Position numbers and translations under genes: made by a program. Of a stretch of 64,000 nucleotides of DNA, positions 61,817 to 64,000 are shown one piece after another; within the stretch, counting starts at the first letter, position 1; the number at the start of each line of letters is the position of its first letter. The DNA is from Lithospermum erythrorhizon (taxonomy: Eukaryota > Streptophyta > Magnoliopsida > Boraginales > Boraginaceae). The notes beneath the pieces are model-generated. The model was given only the letters and a program-made list of their open reading frames with translations, did no database searches and had not been told where the DNA came from. The stretch lies in contig JADFUC010001680.1 in the NCBI GenBank assembly GCA_019722365.1, forward strand, positions 372,001 through 436,000, given 5' to 3'.

Positions 61817-63480
61817 TTGTAACGCAAGATTATACAATTTTTTAATGTCTTCTCCACATAGAAATTGGAAGATTGGTCTACTAAAAGTCTAAAAATATAC
61901 TGTATGAAATTATTGTAGAAATAATTCATGACAAAAATAAGAGATTTAAGTTGAAATGAACCAAGTATATAGCAAATTTAGATGCATATCAATTATCAAT
62001 TTATCATAACTCAGGATGACAGGATGATCTGACCAGACCCCTGAGTAACATCACATTTTTTTTTTTTTGGACCAAATATTTTTTAGGACTTGTTACAGCT
62101 TATTGCAACAAATTCATCATATCTTATTGCAGAAACTTAGGGTATATAGCGGACTAGTCATTTCATGATTCAGCATCCAACAAACAAAGGAAATAAAGAA
62201 ATTAGCTGTCTCCATTTGGTTACGTTCGTTAATTAGCTGTCTCAATTTGGAGCTAAACATTGTGATATTAAATTTTTTCTTAATAACATGTTATTAAATT
62301 AATCTCAATCATTAAATTTTTTATTTCTTAATTAAATACTTGACAAGTTGCTTTTTACGAAAGCGAAATTACTCATTTACCTTTTAATAATAGAGTACTA
62401 AAAAATACTTAATACCATAAGACGACCTCTCAATTTGTATTAATTAACTTTTGTTGATTGAGTAATGAATTACTCCTAATTTGAACCAATTTAGACATTC
62501 CTATTTAAACTAACTATTTTAGACAATTTTCCAGAAAACTTAAATTCCTTATGTAGTTTTAGTAATTAGTAATAGGGTCTCTTTAATATGCTATTGCTTC
62601 TCCTGTTAAGAAAAATTGATTGATCACTAAAAAGAAAGCGTGATAATCATATAGAGGTTTCCTAATATAACATAGTTAACTTCCATCCAAATTTGCCATT
62701 TGCCCATTTGAACTATTGTTATTTTGACAAGTATGCCACCAAACTTTTGTCTTTCACGGCTTCGAACTTCCTCAACTTGGATCCTAACGTATTAATATCG
62801 ACTTCTACATGTTTCAACCGAGCAGCATAGCTAAGATACTGTCAAGGGATAATTCTGGGCTTTTCTTTCATGCAGATCGATTCGACTTCTCCTATGAATA
62901 ACTTATGAAATTTAAGACAGAATTGTCAAATACATCCCGCGATTTACTATTTCGGATGATAATTCAAGTGACACGCAGAAAGAAAGTTTCATTGAAGTGT
63001 TAATTTCAACTTTATAATGTATTAATATGTAAAAATATATTTTCCGTTATCTTCTTGGAAAACTAAATGGATTTTATTTCAATTTTATCTCTTATGAAAT
63101 GGAAGGGGGAATGGGTCATGAATATTGAATAATTGGAGGTCGTGCAAATATAGGTGTCAGATAAAGTTAGAGAAGATAAAGATGATTGTTCAAAAAAGTC
63201 CCACATATTTTGACAAAATCAAAATCTTAATATTAAAAATTTGTGTATGTCTTTATAAATAATTAAAATTACATAAATATTACATACGATTATATAATTT
63301 CTATTTTAATAAATTGTTACTTAATAATATGAAATCATATGTGTGATTTGTGTACCTTCAAGTGTCATACGAATAATAAAATCATGCAATTTGATGTGCT
63401 AATGTGTGCAAATAAAACTTTGACTATGAGTCAGATAATAGATAAGAATGAATTAATGAAAATATCATCTTTACATCTGT
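61817..63480. other. AT-rich intergenic sequence
   Basis: No gene, RNA or defined element recognised; only short T- and A-runs. Confidence 0.5.
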
Positions 63481-63499
63481 TAATTACTCATATAACCAC

Positions 63500-63520
63500 G
63501 GTTACCTTGTAACCATGGTT
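63500..63520 (+). promoter_or_regulatory. Overlapping palindromes upstream of a TATA box
   Basis: GGTTACCTTGTAACC (63500-63514) is an inverted repeat with 6-bp arms, and AACCATGGTT (63511-63520) is a perfect palindrome sharing AACC. They lie 30 to 50 bp upstream of the TATA box below, which is a plausible position for a dimeric transcription-factor site. Function inferred only. Confidence 0.4.
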
Positions 63521-63550
63521 AACCTCTGGTGTCATTTAATTTTTCACGGG

Positions 63551-63558
63551 TATAAATA
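63551..63558 (+). promoter_or_regulatory. TATA box (TATAAATA)
   Basis: A perfect plant TATA element in GGGTATAAATACAAA, followed about 30 bp later by the presumed transcription start near 63580-63590, a CA-rich leader, a leader intron and an ATG. Confidence 0.65.
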
Positions 63559-63579
63559 CAAAACCTGTGTTCAAAGACA

Positions 63580-64000
63580 TCCTTCCATTACTGATTCACA
63601 TTTCAAGAATTCAGAAAAGTACTAGCTTTATTTGCATCTTAGGTATATATTTTTTTCCTTCCATTTCTTCATCAATTTTCATTTCCTTCAATCATTTTTG
63701 TAACTTTTATGTCTAACATGAATAGATATGTACATAACTACATATTGTTATGTGAAAAAAATATTAAGATATACAAACATAAAGTCACCATTTCATCATT
63801 TAATTTGCTTGATATACTATTTTTAGTAGTAGTCTAGTAGATAGTGTTTTGAAAACAACTTCCTTGTTTATCACATCATAAATGCATATTATCTGACCCC
63901 TTATTTTATTTAGAAGAGAGACTGTTTAAATATATTGGCATGTTAATGATATCATTTTCTTAAATTAATGATAATTGAATAATTGTAGGAACAAAATGCC
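63580..64000 (+). CDS. 5' end of an unidentified gene (leader, intron, first codon)
   Basis: A leader exon to 63642 ends ATCTTAG with a GTATAT donor. An AT-rich intron follows (63643-63988) and ends AATTGTAG. After GAACAAA comes ATG at 63996, two bases before the window ends. The arrangement, with TATA box, short leader and a single intron just before the start codon, fits a real plant promoter. The protein lies off the edge, so its identity is unknown. Confidence 0.5.

Noticed and set aside
63500..63520. Palindrome considered a transposon terminal inverted repeat
   Set aside because: It is short, overlaps a second palindrome and lies at a promoter-proximal position, with no partner elsewhere nearby.

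Overview
This is a plant nuclear window, almost certainly a eudicot. It is AT-rich, its genes have many GT-AG introns, and several proteins are plant-specific families. The 9-mer TACTCCGTA/TACGGAGTA recurs in non-coding DNA, which from memory is common in Caryophyllales (chenopods and amaranths), so I lean towards that group; the species cannot be named from the window.

Layout. 0-8 kb: the 3' end of one S-like RNase T2 (RNS2-type) gene, then a complete nine-exon tandem copy whose catalytic CAS II motif is encoded across a 4-nt microexon. 8-14.3 kb: transposon-rich intergenic DNA with a hAT-like element, a 938-bp Mutator-like element flanked by a perfect 9-bp target duplication, and a minisatellite-like array. 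14.3 kb: a small secreted Gly/His-repeat protein. 16.3-18.5 kb (minus): a broken ribosomal protein L5 gene. 19.4-25.9 kb: a strongly decayed Ty1/copia retrotransposon. 27.2 kb: the main exon of an At4g08330-like CxxC protein. 29.0-34.4 kb (minus): a SANT/Myb-DUF3755 gene. 35.8-39.0 kb: a DAO-type FAD oxidoreductase. 39.7-43.4 kb (minus): a MUTYH adenine-DNA glycosylase gene with reading-frame lesions. 44.2-45.2 kb: a LINE reverse-transcriptase relic. 48.8-53.4 kb: a complete glyoxylate reductase (GLYR1). 55.4-56.2 kb: a long ATT-type microsatellite. 56.7-59.7 kb: a GC-richer relic of an unidentified mobile element. 63.5-64.0 kb: promoter, leader intron and start codon of a gene that runs off the right edge.

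The genes are unrelated housekeeping loci (vacuolar RNA turnover, translation, transcription, DNA repair, aldehyde detoxification) and do not form a cluster or pathway. The most unusual signals concern splicing: the 4-nt microexon, a 15-bp direct repeat at the two ends of an RNase intron, a family-conserved exon of the SANT gene with no usable donor, and three independent short tandem duplications that each copy a splice site (RPL5, SANT, MUTYH). No CRISPR, rRNA or tRNA gene was seen. I did not find a convincing new multi-gene system.
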